A stretch of DNA of 64,000 nt, taken from the NCBI RefSeq assembly GCF_025685655.1, contig NZ_JAGSYG010000007.1, positions 62,001 to 126,000 on the forward strand, written 5' to 3'. Shown here piece after piece: positions 34,592 through 42,817 of this stretch (position 1 is its first letter; every line of letters begins with the position of its first letter). The notes beneath the pieces were generated by a model, which ran no database searches, had not been told where the DNA came from, and worked only from the letters and a program-made list of their open reading frames with translations. The translations under genes and the position numbers were made by a program. The DNA is from Acidicapsa ligni (GTDB taxonomy: Bacteria; Acidobacteriota; Terriglobia; Terriglobales; Acidobacteriaceae).

Positions 34592-35721
34592 TGTGTTCCA
34601 GTCAGGGTGAAAAGGGCTTTTATCTCTCCCATTTCATCCTCTCGGACCATTAGCATCTCGGCGGCCCGCGCGTGAGAAATTCGCCCCCCGTCTAGGGCCT
34701 CCAGGCACTCGCTAACGTAGTGCATTGAGAGTCCGCGTTGAAGAAGCGAAAGCTTTCGATCACGAGTGCGGCCAGTTTCCGACCCGATCTCCGGATCGAC
34801 TTTCTGGTGTCGTGGCACTCTTGATCCCTTCAGTTGATCGAAGATGATGTTGTCAATAATCCCCAGATCTTTCAGTGAGATTCTGAGAACTTCGGTGCTT
34901 ACCTTTAGGCGCTTCGCCCACTCGGTGATGGCGGTGTCATCCCAAGTGGCTACGCGAGATAGCACCGCGCGTGCAAACGCAGGGGGGACCAGGTAGTGAG
35001 AAGCGAAAGCGTTAGCACGCACTTCCATGAGATTCGACCCGTCTCTGGTCAGCGAAACGTTAAACTCGCTGTCTTCCATCAGTGCATGCGCCAACTCATG
35101 GGCGGCAGTAAAGCGTTGCCGATAGACATCTTCGTCGTAATTGACGAGGATGCATCGACCCGCTTCCGGGTGACGGATCATCACCCCGGAAATGCTCGAA
35201 TTTTCTAATTTCCGCCTAAATACGTGGATTCCGAGCTTCCGCAAATCCCTGAACAAATCGGAAGGAATCTGGTCATCTTGGTATCCGAAATGAACCCTCA
35301 GCGCGCTAGCAGCAGTCTGCCCCTGCCTCTTGAAATTACTACCCTGCGGTGAGAAGTGGAACGAGTCCGACCGATAAGCATTGCTTTTCCAGAGCCATGA
35401 TTCGCATTCGCAGAGATATAAAAATTGCTGAAGAGATCGCCGATCTGACTTGCTGAAGAGATCGCCATGCTTTCGATATAAGCTGTCCGTCTCCTCAAAG
35501 GCGGCGAGCCGCTCATTGGATATGAAGAACTTGTAATCGCAGTCGAAATAGTCAGCAAGGATGAGTACTTCATCACCGGTAGGATCTGCGCCCCCAGCCC
35601 GTAAGACTGCGAACCGGGCATCCGGTATGCCGGTGCTGGCTACTACTTCGTTATCCTCGACATCCAAATGCTCCATGGAGCGGCGGATCTTGTCTGCGAA
35701 GGCTGCGCGATCAAAGGACAT
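34588..35721 (-). CDS. XRE-type HTH with ImmA/IrrE metalloprotease domain
   Basis: 377 residues. The first 65 residues form an XRE-like helix-turn-helix. Residues about 170-270 are an ImmA/IrrE (DUF955) zinc protease with FTAAHELAHALMED (HExxH) and the downstream MEVRANAFASHYLVPP supplying the third ligand Glu. A helical C-terminal domain follows. Such proteins act as antitoxins or repressor-cleaving proteases. It is coupled by a 4-base overlap to a PIN-like gene, and the two are probably one functional unit. Confidence 0.78.
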   Translation of the reverse strand: MSFDRAAFADKIRRSMEHLDVEDNEVVASTGIPDARFAVLRAGGADPTGDEVLILADYFDCDYKFFISNERLAAFEETDSLYRKHGDLFSKSDRRSLQQFLYLCECESWLWKSNAYRSDSFHFSPQGSNFKRQGQTAASALRVHFGYQDDQIPSDLFRDLRKLGIHVFRRKLENSSISGVMIRHPEAGRCILVNYDEDVYRQRFTAAHELAHALMEDSEFNVSLTRDGSNLMEVRANAFASHYLVPPAFARAVLSRVATWDDTAITEWAKRLKVSTEVLRISLKDLGIIDNIIFDQLKGSRVPRHQKVDPEIGSETGRTRDRKLSLLQRGLSMHYVSECLEALDGGRISHARAAEMLMVREDEMGEIKALFTLTGTQ

Positions 35722-35866
35722 TCGTGGCGCCTCAACGGCCAGTCAATACAGCTTTCGTTCCGTTTCTCAGCAGTTTATAGGCTCACCCATCATACAGTTA
35801 CCGTCGCAATGGCCCTGCGGTCGGCTGCTTCAGAAACAGTACTGACAAACGCTCATCATAAGGGGA

Positions 35867-35893
35867 AACGGCCCGCTAGTGCAGCGGGCCGTT
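35867..35893. terminator. GC-rich hairpin next to a tRNA fragment
   Basis: 11-bp perfect stem AACGGCCCGCT / AGCGGGCCGTT with a five-base loop. On the minus strand it is followed by TTTCCCC. It lies seven bases beyond the CCA end of the tRNA-like fragment, so it may be the native terminator of that tRNA gene. Confidence 0.6.
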
Positions 35894-35900
35894 CTAGAAG

Positions 35901-35948
35901 TGGCGCGGGTAAGAGGAATTGAACCTCAATATCGTCGCACGTGGGAAG
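35901..35948 (-). tRNA. tRNA-Gly(TCC)-like 3' fragment, second attachment scar
   Basis: The minus strand reads anticodon loop CTTCCCA, a T-loop segment GAGGTTCAATTCCTC and acceptor TACCCGC followed by G-CCA. This resembles tRNA-Gly with anticodon TCC. The 5' half is missing: no GCGGGTA acceptor strand and no D-arm upstream. The T-stem has one mismatch, so the copy is degenerate. The break again falls at the anticodon loop, as in the tRNA-Asp fragment at 30438, and the orientation is the same. Confidence 0.5.
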
Positions 35949-36812
35949 TCACCGCTTTGTACTTCAATGCTGTCTTTTCCGGCTGGAGGAGAGCAATACC
36001 GACCACGGCCCCGCTGCAACGTCGCTCTAAACCATCCGTTCTTATTTGCTTTCCCAAGATGATGCTTTGCCTTGGCCCCCTTCTCACCGTGCCGCGTGGC
36101 AAGGCATGTTGATGAAGCGGGTTGCGGGAAATTCTTGGTTTCGCTATTGATCGTCGTTGTCATCTGTACTTTCTCCTGCACCTTCACCGAAATGCGCGAG
36201 GCAACATGATCGGTACTGCTGACTCCTCCAACCGAGACCCACATTGAGACCAGTAAGATGACCTTTACTCCCAAGCCTCAGGGCTCCATTTTACAACCGC
36301 GGTCTCGCTTGAATTTCGGAGGCTCATCCCATTTGATAGTCCACCGTGTAAGCGAATTCAAGCGTTCAACACAGTGACAAAACGAAACAGGTCTGCTTTG
36401 CGAGCCAAAGCAGGATAAGTGAAGAGCAACGGCTTCTCTCGAACCATCTGCACTCTGGCACCCGTCGGCACCCTCGTCTTTCAAAGGATCGCAGCTTATC
36501 CATATAATTATCTAATAGTTGCCATTCCAGGTCGCCGCAGATCTCTGCCGAACTCCGGCAGAGGTCAGCCAAAATCCCTGCTCACCTGCTGGCTTCCGCC
36601 TACCAATTCGTCTTCGATGAGTTCATCGGCGATTATTCGCTCATCGAGAAATGTTGTTGCGATATCTATACCATCGGCGTCGCCTCCGATGCCGGGTCCC
36701 GGTTAGAACGGACCCAGTCCTCTCATATGCGAAAGCGACGCCATATTTCGGGAGCCTACCCCCTATGGGGCGGAGCCAAAGGCGCAATAAGATGCAAATA
36801 TATGTCCTTATC
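35949..36812. other. Gene-poor segment with possible coding remnant
   Basis: About 860 bases without an intact gene. Near 36575-36710 a minus-strand frame reads GIDIATTFLDERIIADELIE, continuing DELVGGSQQVSRDFG to a stop. It looks protein-like but has no start codon, so it may be the end of a lost gene. The rest gives only overlapping short frames. The segment sits right after the second tRNA scar, consistent with recombination debris. Confidence 0.35.
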
Positions 36813-39236
36813 TCATCTATGAGAGCCAGAGTTCCAGATGATCCCTCCATAGACGGAGGCAGTATTGCCCACGTAGGCTCCGGCGGCATTCGCAGCAATA
36901 AAGTACCGCTGGTTAGTGAAGTTGTCCACGTTCAGATGAAAATTCCACGCAGATTTGTCATAGCTGACCGTGGCCTTGCCGATCACGTACGACGGCGCGG
37001 AGTTCACATTCGTAGTGTCGCTGAAGGTTTTGCCAAGATAGTTCAACCCGCCACCTACCTTGAGTCCCCGCAAACCGGCTTTCGCAAAGTCATACGTCGA
37101 CCAAAGATTGGCAATGTGCGCCGGAGCGCCCTGCGGATGATTGCCCTGCGCGGTGATGCCCTGCGGATTGTCCGTGATGACTGCATTTTGATAGGTCGTG
37201 TTCGCCAGCACATGCCACTGTTCCGTCACCTTGCCGTCGAACGAAGCTTCAAAACCCCTCGTGCGTTGGCTATCAAATACCACGCCCTCAAGCCCTCCGG
37301 GGAGCGTCACTGGCGTGGCAACGTTATTGCGCGAGACATTGAAGACTGCTGTATTCAGCGCGACGCGGTCATGAAGGAGCGGAAACTTTACACCGGCCTC
37401 ATACTGGATTGCCGACTCCGGCTCGCCAATACCGTCCTGTGTATTCTCAGAGCTGAAATTGGAAAGATGGCTGCTGGATGCTCCAAAGTAAGGCACAATC
37501 GAGGAAGTTGCCTTGTACAACAACCCGGCGTTCCAACTGACCGGCTTGTCATGGCGGCTCTCCACAACGTTCGGGGTCAAGGGTTGGCCTTCCTGGTTGA
37601 CGCCGCCTGATCCCGCGCTGAGCGGTAGCAGAAAGGAGTCGAAGAAGTCGCCACGCACACCGACACGGAGCTTCAACTTCTCCGTGAGGTCCACCTGGTC
37701 GGTTGCATACACGCTGTAGAAGTTCGCCCAGAGCTGATCGTTATTGCAGTTATGTGACGCATCGCACAGGAACGTGATCCCGGCCAAAGAAGTTTCAGGC
37801 GGCACCGGATGGAGCGCATCAGGAATATTGGGAAGATCCGCTGTGCTTCTGTTCGTCGTAATCGTCTGTCTCAGGTACTCGAAGCCGGTCAGTAGCGTGT
37901 GATGGATCGGGCCGGTCTTTAGCTTCCATACCGGCTCGAACTGGTAGTCATAGCTGCCGTCGGTGTCGCGTTGCTCACGAAGCTGCCGGCCAACGACTTC
38001 TCCTCCGCTGAACTTCGTCTTTGTGCTGTCACCATTGCCCAGCGCGTTGAGTTGGCGAAACAGATACGAGAAGCGGTTGTTGATCGTCAGGATGTCGTTG
38101 ACATGCCACGTGTCCGTAATGGTCGGGCGAACGAAGGTCTGGTTCGCGGAAGCAAACGGAGTGGAGTATTTTGCGTTGATGGAGACGTTGGTGGCCGGCG
38201 TGCCGTTGACGTAGAGGATGCCGTAAGAGTCCGGCGTGTCGTGAGTATGGCGAGCATCGACGGCGATGTCGAGAATATGGTTCTTCGACTGCCACTCAAG
38301 AGTTGGTCTTACCTCGTAGTCATGGCTGCTCAGGGAGCGGAAGCCATCAGCGTGCGAGAACGTAGTGTCTACTCGATAGTTCAAGCCTGCGATGCCGGTC
38401 GGTCCAGTGACATAGTCGTAGTTCGAGATCGTTCCGAACGAGCCTCCTGTCAGCCCGGCCCCGAAGTGCCGTTCCGACGAAGGCGTGTAGTGAACGATAT
38501 TGATCGTGCCACCAGGCGCGCCGCTGCCGAACAGAGCCGAACCCGGCCCTTCCAGTACCTCCACTCGCGCCACACCATTCAGCGAGTGCGAAAGGCCGCC
38601 CAGCTGATCGCCGTCCGTAAAGCCGTCGCTAAAAATCGTGGCATTGAGTCCGCGAATCAAAAAGTGATCGTAAAACCCTTTGCTGTCCTGGCCGCCATAG
38701 TTGACGCCACTGGCATTTGACATCGACTGTCGCAGCATCGTCGCGCCCTGTTCCGCAAGCACCTCGCGCGAGATCACCTGAATGCTGCCCGGGATATCCT
38801 CCAGCTTCGTGCCGGTTTTACCCAGCGTCGGGACTTCCAGTAGCGACTCATGGTCGTCGCTCACCGTGACCGACTGTGACACGGGGCTTAACAGCAATCT
38901 GACATCGACGGTCATATCCTGCGCAGCGTTAACCGTGAGGGTGGTGTTCTCATACCGGGTAAAGTTGTTGGCTTCCACCGTCAGGTTGTAGGTGCCTGGC
39001 GCAACAGAGGGAAAGGTATAGACACCTGCCTGATTCGTAATTGCGTGCCGTATAGCGTGGCTCCCATTGTTCGTCAGGGTGGCCTGTGCATTCACCACCG
39101 CTGCGTTGGAGGGGTCGACGACTTTGCCGGTAAGCGCGATATTCTGGGCCGTGCTTGCTTTGACGAGGGAGAAGAGAACGAGGAGGAGGAAAGTGATTCT
39201 TCTGGGATGGCCAGCGACACTACAGGTTCGGATCAT
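36813..39236 (-). CDS. TonB-dependent siderophore-type receptor
   Basis: 807-residue outer-membrane receptor. Signal peptide (ITFLLLVLFSLVKASTAQ), then a carboxypeptidase-regulatory Ig-like domain (ALTGKVVDPSNAAVVNAQAT, APGTYNLTVEANNF). The plug begins about residue 130 (IPGSIQVISREVLAEQGATM, FLIRGLNATIFSDGF, RVEVLEGPGSALFGSGAPGG) and the 22-strand barrel follows. Plug and barrel resemble the FhuA-type siderophore receptors (Fe3+-hydroxamate class); ligand unknown. The C-terminus ends GIIWNSGSHR without the usual terminal aromatic residue. It is cargo of the island, with no TonB, ABC or Fur-box partner seen beside it. Confidence 0.88.
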   Translation of the reverse strand: MIRTCSVAGHPRRITFLLLVLFSLVKASTAQNIALTGKVVDPSNAAVVNAQATLTNNGSHAIRHAITNQAGVYTFPSVAPGTYNLTVEANNFTRYENTTLTVNAAQDMTVDVRLLLSPVSQSVTVSDDHESLLEVPTLGKTGTKLEDIPGSIQVISREVLAEQGATMLRQSMSNASGVNYGGQDSKGFYDHFLIRGLNATIFSDGFTDGDQLGGLSHSLNGVARVEVLEGPGSALFGSGAPGGTINIVHYTPSSERHFGAGLTGGSFGTISNYDYVTGPTGIAGLNYRVDTTFSHADGFRSLSSHDYEVRPTLEWQSKNHILDIAVDARHTHDTPDSYGILYVNGTPATNVSINAKYSTPFASANQTFVRPTITDTWHVNDILTINNRFSYLFRQLNALGNGDSTKTKFSGGEVVGRQLREQRDTDGSYDYQFEPVWKLKTGPIHHTLLTGFEYLRQTITTNRSTADLPNIPDALHPVPPETSLAGITFLCDASHNCNNDQLWANFYSVYATDQVDLTEKLKLRVGVRGDFFDSFLLPLSAGSGGVNQEGQPLTPNVVESRHDKPVSWNAGLLYKATSSIVPYFGASSSHLSNFSSENTQDGIGEPESAIQYEAGVKFPLLHDRVALNTAVFNVSRNNVATPVTLPGGLEGVVFDSQRTRGFEASFDGKVTEQWHVLANTTYQNAVITDNPQGITAQGNHPQGAPAHIANLWSTYDFAKAGLRGLKVGGGLNYLGKTFSDTTNVNSAPSYVIGKATVSYDKSAWNFHLNVDNFTNQRYFIAANAAGAYVGNTASVYGGIIWNSGSHR

Positions 39237-39280
39237 GACGATGTTCTTCCTTAGACCGTTTGTTAGAAAAGGTTTAGATT

Positions 39281-39324
39281 GCGACCGAATCAGTCTTATT
39301 TAATTACGACCTAATCAGTCTTAT
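39281..39324. promoter_or_regulatory. Two 19-base direct repeats upstream of the TonB receptor
   Basis: GCGACCGAATCAGTCTTAT at 39281 and ACGACCTAATCAGTCTTAT at 39306 differ at only two positions and are 25 bases apart. Each contains GAC-N7-GTC, a partial dyad of the kind bound by TetR-type dimers. They sit 45 to 90 bases before the receptor start, so a repressor site is likely. No adjacent regulator gene is seen. Confidence 0.6.
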
Positions 39325-39552
39325 ATGAAGACCTGCGGGGAATTGTCTGGAAGTTGTCGCCAAGATGTCATTTATTTGTCGGGCGCCGCTCGCGATAACC
39401 CTGTCCACACTTAGCTGAGTGTCCCCTTATTCGCCATACTGCCGTCATGGCTCCCTGCCCTGGATACACAAGTTCCCTTTATAAAACGATCGTGGTTAAC
39501 TGCCCACTGTGTGGGCAAGCGCTGGGGGCAGTCAATCGTCTCCGTGACAAAA

Positions 39553-39580
39553 CCTATGCTAATATATTAAAAAGCATAGG
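39553..39580 (+). promoter_or_regulatory. Inverted repeat operator of the abiE pair
   Basis: CCTATGCT and AGCATAGG, a perfect 8-bp inverted repeat separated by AATATATTAAAA. The AT-rich spacer carries a TATATT that could be the -10. The right arm ends nine bases before the abiEi ATG. AbiEi-type antitoxins autoregulate by binding inverted repeats in their own promoter, so this is the likely operator. Confidence 0.65.
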
Positions 39581-39589
39581 ATTTGTAAC

Positions 39590-40204
39590 ATGATTGCCAC
39601 TCAGAGAACCCGTGCTCTCGATCTCCTAAAATCCAGAGGAATGCTTCGTCTTAGGGACTTTATCGCTGAGGACATTGAACCGGAGACGCTGGCGCGACTG
39701 CTCAGAGAGGAGCAAGTCATCCGCCCCGCACGCGGGCTTTACCAGCTTCCAGATACTCCGATTGAAGCAGCCTACATGCTTGCCGAAGCTGCCGTGCTCG
39801 TGCCGAAAGGAATCGTGTGCCTCATCTCCGCTCTTCAATTCCATGAGCTGACGCTCCAGATGCCTTCTGCCGTGTGGATGGCAATCGAACGTACAGCATG
39901 GCGGCCAACGATCAGCTATCCTCCCATTCGCTTTGTGCGGTTTAGCGGATGGGCTATCACCGAGGGAGTAGAGATGTATCCCATTCAATCTCGCGAAGTC
40001 CCGATTACGAATCCTGCGCGAACCATCGTGGACTGCTTCCGTTATCGCAACAAGATCGGCATCGACGTTGCCATAGAAGGGCTCCGCGAGGGCATTCGAC
40101 ATCGTAAATGTACGCCGGATCAGCTCTGGCAATATGCAAAGAAGGCCCGGGCCTGGACAATCATGCGCCCCTATGTTGAAACGGTGGTATCCGATGCCGC
40201 GTGA
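39590..40204 (+). CDS. AbiEi-family antitoxin/transcriptional repressor
   Basis: 204 residues. Winged-helix N-terminus (LDLLKSRGMLRLRDFIAED, RGLYQLPD) and the AbiEi C-terminal domain (LISALQFHELTLQMPSAVWM, ITNPARTIVDCFRYRNKIG). In type IV systems this protein represses the operon and counters the nucleotidyltransferase toxin without binding it. It overlaps the toxin gene by 11 bases and has a perfect inverted repeat in its promoter. Confidence 0.83.
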   Translation: MIATQRTRALDLLKSRGMLRLRDFIAEDIEPETLARLLREEQVIRPARGLYQLPDTPIEAAYMLAEAAVLVPKGIVCLISALQFHELTLQMPSAVWMAIERTAWRPTISYPPIRFVRFSGWAITEGVEMYPIQSREVPITNPARTIVDCFRYRNKIGIDVAIEGLREGIRHRKCTPDQLWQYAKKARAWTIMRPYVETVVSDAA

Positions 40205-41102
40205 AACTCGCAACGTCGGCGCTTCGGTACGGGCCAGGCTTCTCGCTCGCTCACGAGCGGAAGGCTCTGATTATCAAATTCTTCTGACACGATACGCACT
40301 GGAGAGACTGCTCTACCGGCTTAGTGTCTCTGTACACAGCGAGCGCTTTATCCTCAAAGGCGCATTGCTCTTTGTGACATGGCTCCCCGATCCCTTCCGG
40401 CCAACGCGGGACTTGGATCTACTCGGCTATGGAGCGAGCACCCCGGAAGCACTTGCTGATACCTTCAAAGCCATATGCTCAACTTCTGTTCCTGACGACG
40501 GTGTGACCTTCGACGTCGAGGGCCTTACGGCCGCACCAATCCGGGAAGATATTGAGTATGGCGGGGTCCGAGTCCGTACCCAGGCAATCATCGACGGCGC
40601 ACGCATCCCCATTCAGGTAGACATCGGCTTTGGAGATGTCATCACGCCGGGGCCTGTCGAGATCGACTACCCCGCTCTCCTCGATTCCCCAGCACCGCAT
40701 CTTCGCGCTTATCCGGTTGAAACCGTAATTGCGGAAAAGTTCAACGCTATGGTGACGCTGGGGATTGCCAATAGTCGGCTTAAAGACTTCTATGACCTTT
40801 GGCTGATTTCCCGAACCTTTGAATTGGATCGTGCTGCTTTGTTCGCTGCTGTGCAACGAACCTTTGAGCAACGGGAGACTCCCATGCCAACTGGTATACC
40901 CACAGGCTTGACGGATCAATATGGGGAGCAGTGGGGTGCGCAGTGGAAAGCCTTTCTCAAACGCGAGCATATGAACGCTGCGCCGAATGATCTGCTTACG
41001 TTGATCGCAGACTTGCGTAGCTTCCTGGTTCCATTGACGATCCCATCCAGTACAGATGCCTACTGGACTTCTGGCGGCCCTTGGTCAATCCGCACTAAAT
41101 AG
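40194..41102 (+). CDS. AbiEii-family nucleotidyltransferase toxin
   Basis: 302 residues from ATG 40194. FILKGALLFVTWLPDPFRPT followed by DLDLLGYG is the nucleotidyltransferase core of AbiEii (conserved GG/K-T-R-DLDL pattern, here KGALL and TRDLDLLG). VIAEKFNAMVTLGIANSRLK and KDFYDLWLISR are the AbiEii C-terminal motifs. By family, it transfers nucleotides to tRNA or another target and causes growth arrest or abortive infection. Coupled to abiEi by an 11-base overlap. Confidence 0.85.
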   Translation: MPRETRNVGASVRARLLARSRAEGSDYQILLTRYALERLLYRLSVSVHSERFILKGALLFVTWLPDPFRPTRDLDLLGYGASTPEALADTFKAICSTSVPDDGVTFDVEGLTAAPIREDIEYGGVRVRTQAIIDGARIPIQVDIGFGDVITPGPVEIDYPALLDSPAPHLRAYPVETVIAEKFNAMVTLGIANSRLKDFYDLWLISRTFELDRAALFAAVQRTFEQRETPMPTGIPTGLTDQYGEQWGAQWKAFLKREHMNAAPNDLLTLIADLRSFLVPLTIPSSTDAYWTSGGPWSIRTK

Positions 41103-41280
41103 CTTCGGATGTGCCGGCGACGCCGAATGATAATGCTGCAGAGTTTCTGGAATACCGGGACGAAATGTTGTGATGTCTCGAATCCACAGGCGATTGCCAC
41201 CTCGATGATCTCCAGATGTTCGGACACAGGTTCGAAGCAATGGATACGCGTTAATTCCGTGTCAGGAGTGTCATCAATCT

Positions 41281-41298
41281 AGGCCAATTATTTGGCCT
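41281..41298 (+). promoter_or_regulatory. Inverted repeat just upstream of a cupin ribosome site
   Basis: AGGCCAA TTAT TTGGCCT: a 7-bp perfect repeat directly before the AGGAG of the cupin gene. It could act as an operator or as a hairpin in the leader. No T-run follows, so termination is unlikely. Confidence 0.45.
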
Positions 41299-41310
41299 TA
41301 GGAGATAAGG

Positions 41311-41823
41311 ATGAGCATCACGACAGAAACGCACGAGTCTGTTACATCTAATAGGCAGACCTTTGACATCTTTGGTGTCCAGTTACAGTTTTTGATCGCA
41401 CCTGAACAAGCTAGTGGAAAGATCAGTGTTTATCAGGGTACCCTTCCTCCCGGCATCGTGGTCCCACTCCATAGCCACGAGGAGCCGGAAATCTTCTACG
41501 TGCTTGAAGGTAAGTTGGAGGTCTATCAGGAGAGCGGCGCCCAGCGAGGGTGGTCGACAACTGGTGTTGGCGATATCATCGCCGTTCCGGGCAATATAAA
41601 GCACGCGTTGCGCAATACATCGTCCAGCCCAGCAACCACTGTGATGATCACACAGGACCAGTTGTACGGGTTCTTCCGCGAAGTCGTCAAGCCAGCCAAC
41701 AGTCAGCAGCCCGCGCCGCCTTCTCAGGAAGAGATGCAGCATCTGTTTGCTGCAGCCGCCAAATATTCTTACTGGATGGGTTCTCCTGAAGAAAATGCTG
41801 CCATTGGAATCCAACTCGGGTAG
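41311..41823 (+). CDS. Cupin-domain protein (island copy)
   Basis: 170-residue single cupin. Motif 1 is PLHSHEEPEIFYVLEGKLEV (His, His, Glu) and motif 2 is IIAVPGNIKHALRN. The C-terminal YGFFREVVKPAN segment is typical of quercetin dioxygenase-like cupins. AGGAGATAAGG lies before the ATG. No signal peptide. Substrate unknown. Not a close copy of the chromosomal cupin at 23.6 kb. Confidence 0.8.
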   Translation: MSITTETHESVTSNRQTFDIFGVQLQFLIAPEQASGKISVYQGTLPPGIVVPLHSHEEPEIFYVLEGKLEVYQESGAQRGWSTTGVGDIIAVPGNIKHALRNTSSSPATTVMITQDQLYGFFREVVKPANSQQPAPPSQEEMQHLFAAAAKYSYWMGSPEENAAIGIQLG

Positions 41824-41837
41824 TTACCGAAGCCACA

Positions 41838-42065
41838 ATGCGAAAAAAACGCATTGCTCTAGGAAGGAGCAGGCGGTACCGGTTCCGATTCTGCCTGCTC
41901 CACCACGATATTCCTTCAGAAGTGACACACTGCCGCGCGGCTACAGATCATCTTGTCCCAAGGTTGGTCGTCGAGATGGCGGAAAATCACCGCAAGAGCC
42001 TTAAGAAGCCGCCTAAGGCTATAGACGAGTACATCGCTTCCATAGAGTCACAGAGATTGACGTAA
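41838..42065 (+). other. Small uncertain ORF, possible remnant
   Basis: A 75-codon frame whose last third, PRLVVEMAENHRKSLKKPPK then IDEYIASIESQRLT, looks like a natural protein C-terminus. The first third is Arg/His-rich and unconvincing. Probably the end of a degraded gene, or a short gene with an unclear start. No function can be assigned. Confidence 0.3.
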
Positions 42066-42190
42066 GCTGCCCCCTGCTTCACACACATACGGTCGGCGAT
42101 CAATCGTAGGAATCTGTGACGGTTTTGTCGGCAAATCCCAAGACCTAATAGCGAGAGAATTCGATTGTCTCGGCAGCGCCGCGATAATCG

Positions 42191-42217
42191 AATCGTGCAA
42201 CAGACTGTTGCACGATT
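42191..42217. repeat. 12-bp perfect inverted repeat downstream of the XRE gene
   Basis: AATCGTGCAACA and its complement TGTTGCACGATT around a GAC loop, 26 bases past the XRE gene's stop codon. There is no T-run. It may be a terminator-like 3' hairpin or a protein-binding site. Confidence 0.55.
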
Positions 42218-42242
42218 GGCGACGCTTATTCTGGAAGCAGTT

Positions 42243-42464
42243 TCAGGAAAAATCCGTGAAAAGTTCTCTTGGGGCGACGGAAAGAGCTTTCGAGAGCTTT
42301 ACGATATTTTCTAAAGCCACGTTTCGTTCACCTCGCTCAACGCTCCCAACGTAGTTGCGATGCAGTCCAGCCCGTTCAGCGAGTTCTTCTTGGGAATAGC
42401 CTCGTTCCTCGCGAAGTCTGCGTAATGAGGTGCCAAACCGAGATCTGATGGAACGAGTGGTCAC
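42243..42464 (-). CDS. XRE-family regulator resembling restriction-modification C-proteins
   Basis: 73-residue single-domain XRE protein. LRRLREERGYSQEELAERAG, LHRNYVGSVERGERNVALEN and IVKLSKALSVAPRELF closely follow the pattern of the controller proteins of type II restriction-modification systems. Upstream are two ACT-ATG-AGT dyads that resemble C-boxes. No methyltransferase or endonuclease gene is next to it, so it is either an orphan controller or a plain repressor of the flanking genes. It diverges from the 42555 gene. Confidence 0.75.
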   Translation of the reverse strand: MTTRSIRSRFGTSLRRLREERGYSQEELAERAGLHRNYVGSVERGERNVALENIVKLSKALSVAPRELFTDFS

Positions 42465-42486
42465 TCTTCCATACTTGGAGTGTGAC

Positions 42487-42515
42487 CACTATGAGTCTAC
42501 ACACTATGAGTGTGA
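42487..42515. promoter_or_regulatory. Two C-box-like operators upstream of the XRE gene
   Basis: CACTATGAGT occurs at 42487 and again at 42502, 15 bases apart. Each contains ACT-N3-AGT, the half-site arrangement of C-protein operators. The second is in CACTATGAGTGTG. They lie between the XRE gene and the divergent 42555 gene and could control both. Confidence 0.55.
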
Positions 42516-42554
42516 TAATGGGCTTGGCATCTAATTTGAGCGAGGTTTGAGAAC

Positions 42555-42770
42555 ATGAAGCAAGATTACGTGGAATGCTCCGAACTATCCGGGAAGACTA
42601 TCAATACGTTACGCATCTATAAGCATGCAAGCGACGGAACGGAAATCCAGATAGAGCTTACCGACGGGACATCATTCTCCTGCTGCGTGTCTCATCCTCC
42701 CGCAGTAACGGCCTCGCACTATCAGTGCGGCGTTGGCACGCCCAAGGTGCTCCGCGATTACGAGCTATAG
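42555..42770 (+). CDS. Small hypothetical protein
   Basis: 71 residues: ELSGKTINTLRIYKHASDGT and EIQIELTDGTSFSCCVSHPP suggest a small beta-sheet protein of the type that begins with a conserved SGK/QTI-LR motif in many mobile elements. No signal peptide; two adjacent cysteines. Function unknown. It lies between the XRE regulator and the conjugation operon on the plus strand. Confidence 0.6.
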   Translation: MKQDYVECSELSGKTINTLRIYKHASDGTEIQIELTDGTSFSCCVSHPPAVTASHYQCGVGTPKVLRDYEL

Positions 42771-42798
42771 GGGATTTACAGTCTGTTGTATCCCTCCA

Positions 42799-42817
42799 TT
42801 ATTCCCAAATGGAATAA
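42799..42817 (+). promoter_or_regulatory. Inverted repeat upstream of the virB operon
   Basis: TTATTCC CAAAT GGAATAA, a perfect 7-bp dyad about 90 bases before virB2. It is a plausible repressor site for the conjugation operon. Confidence 0.45.
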
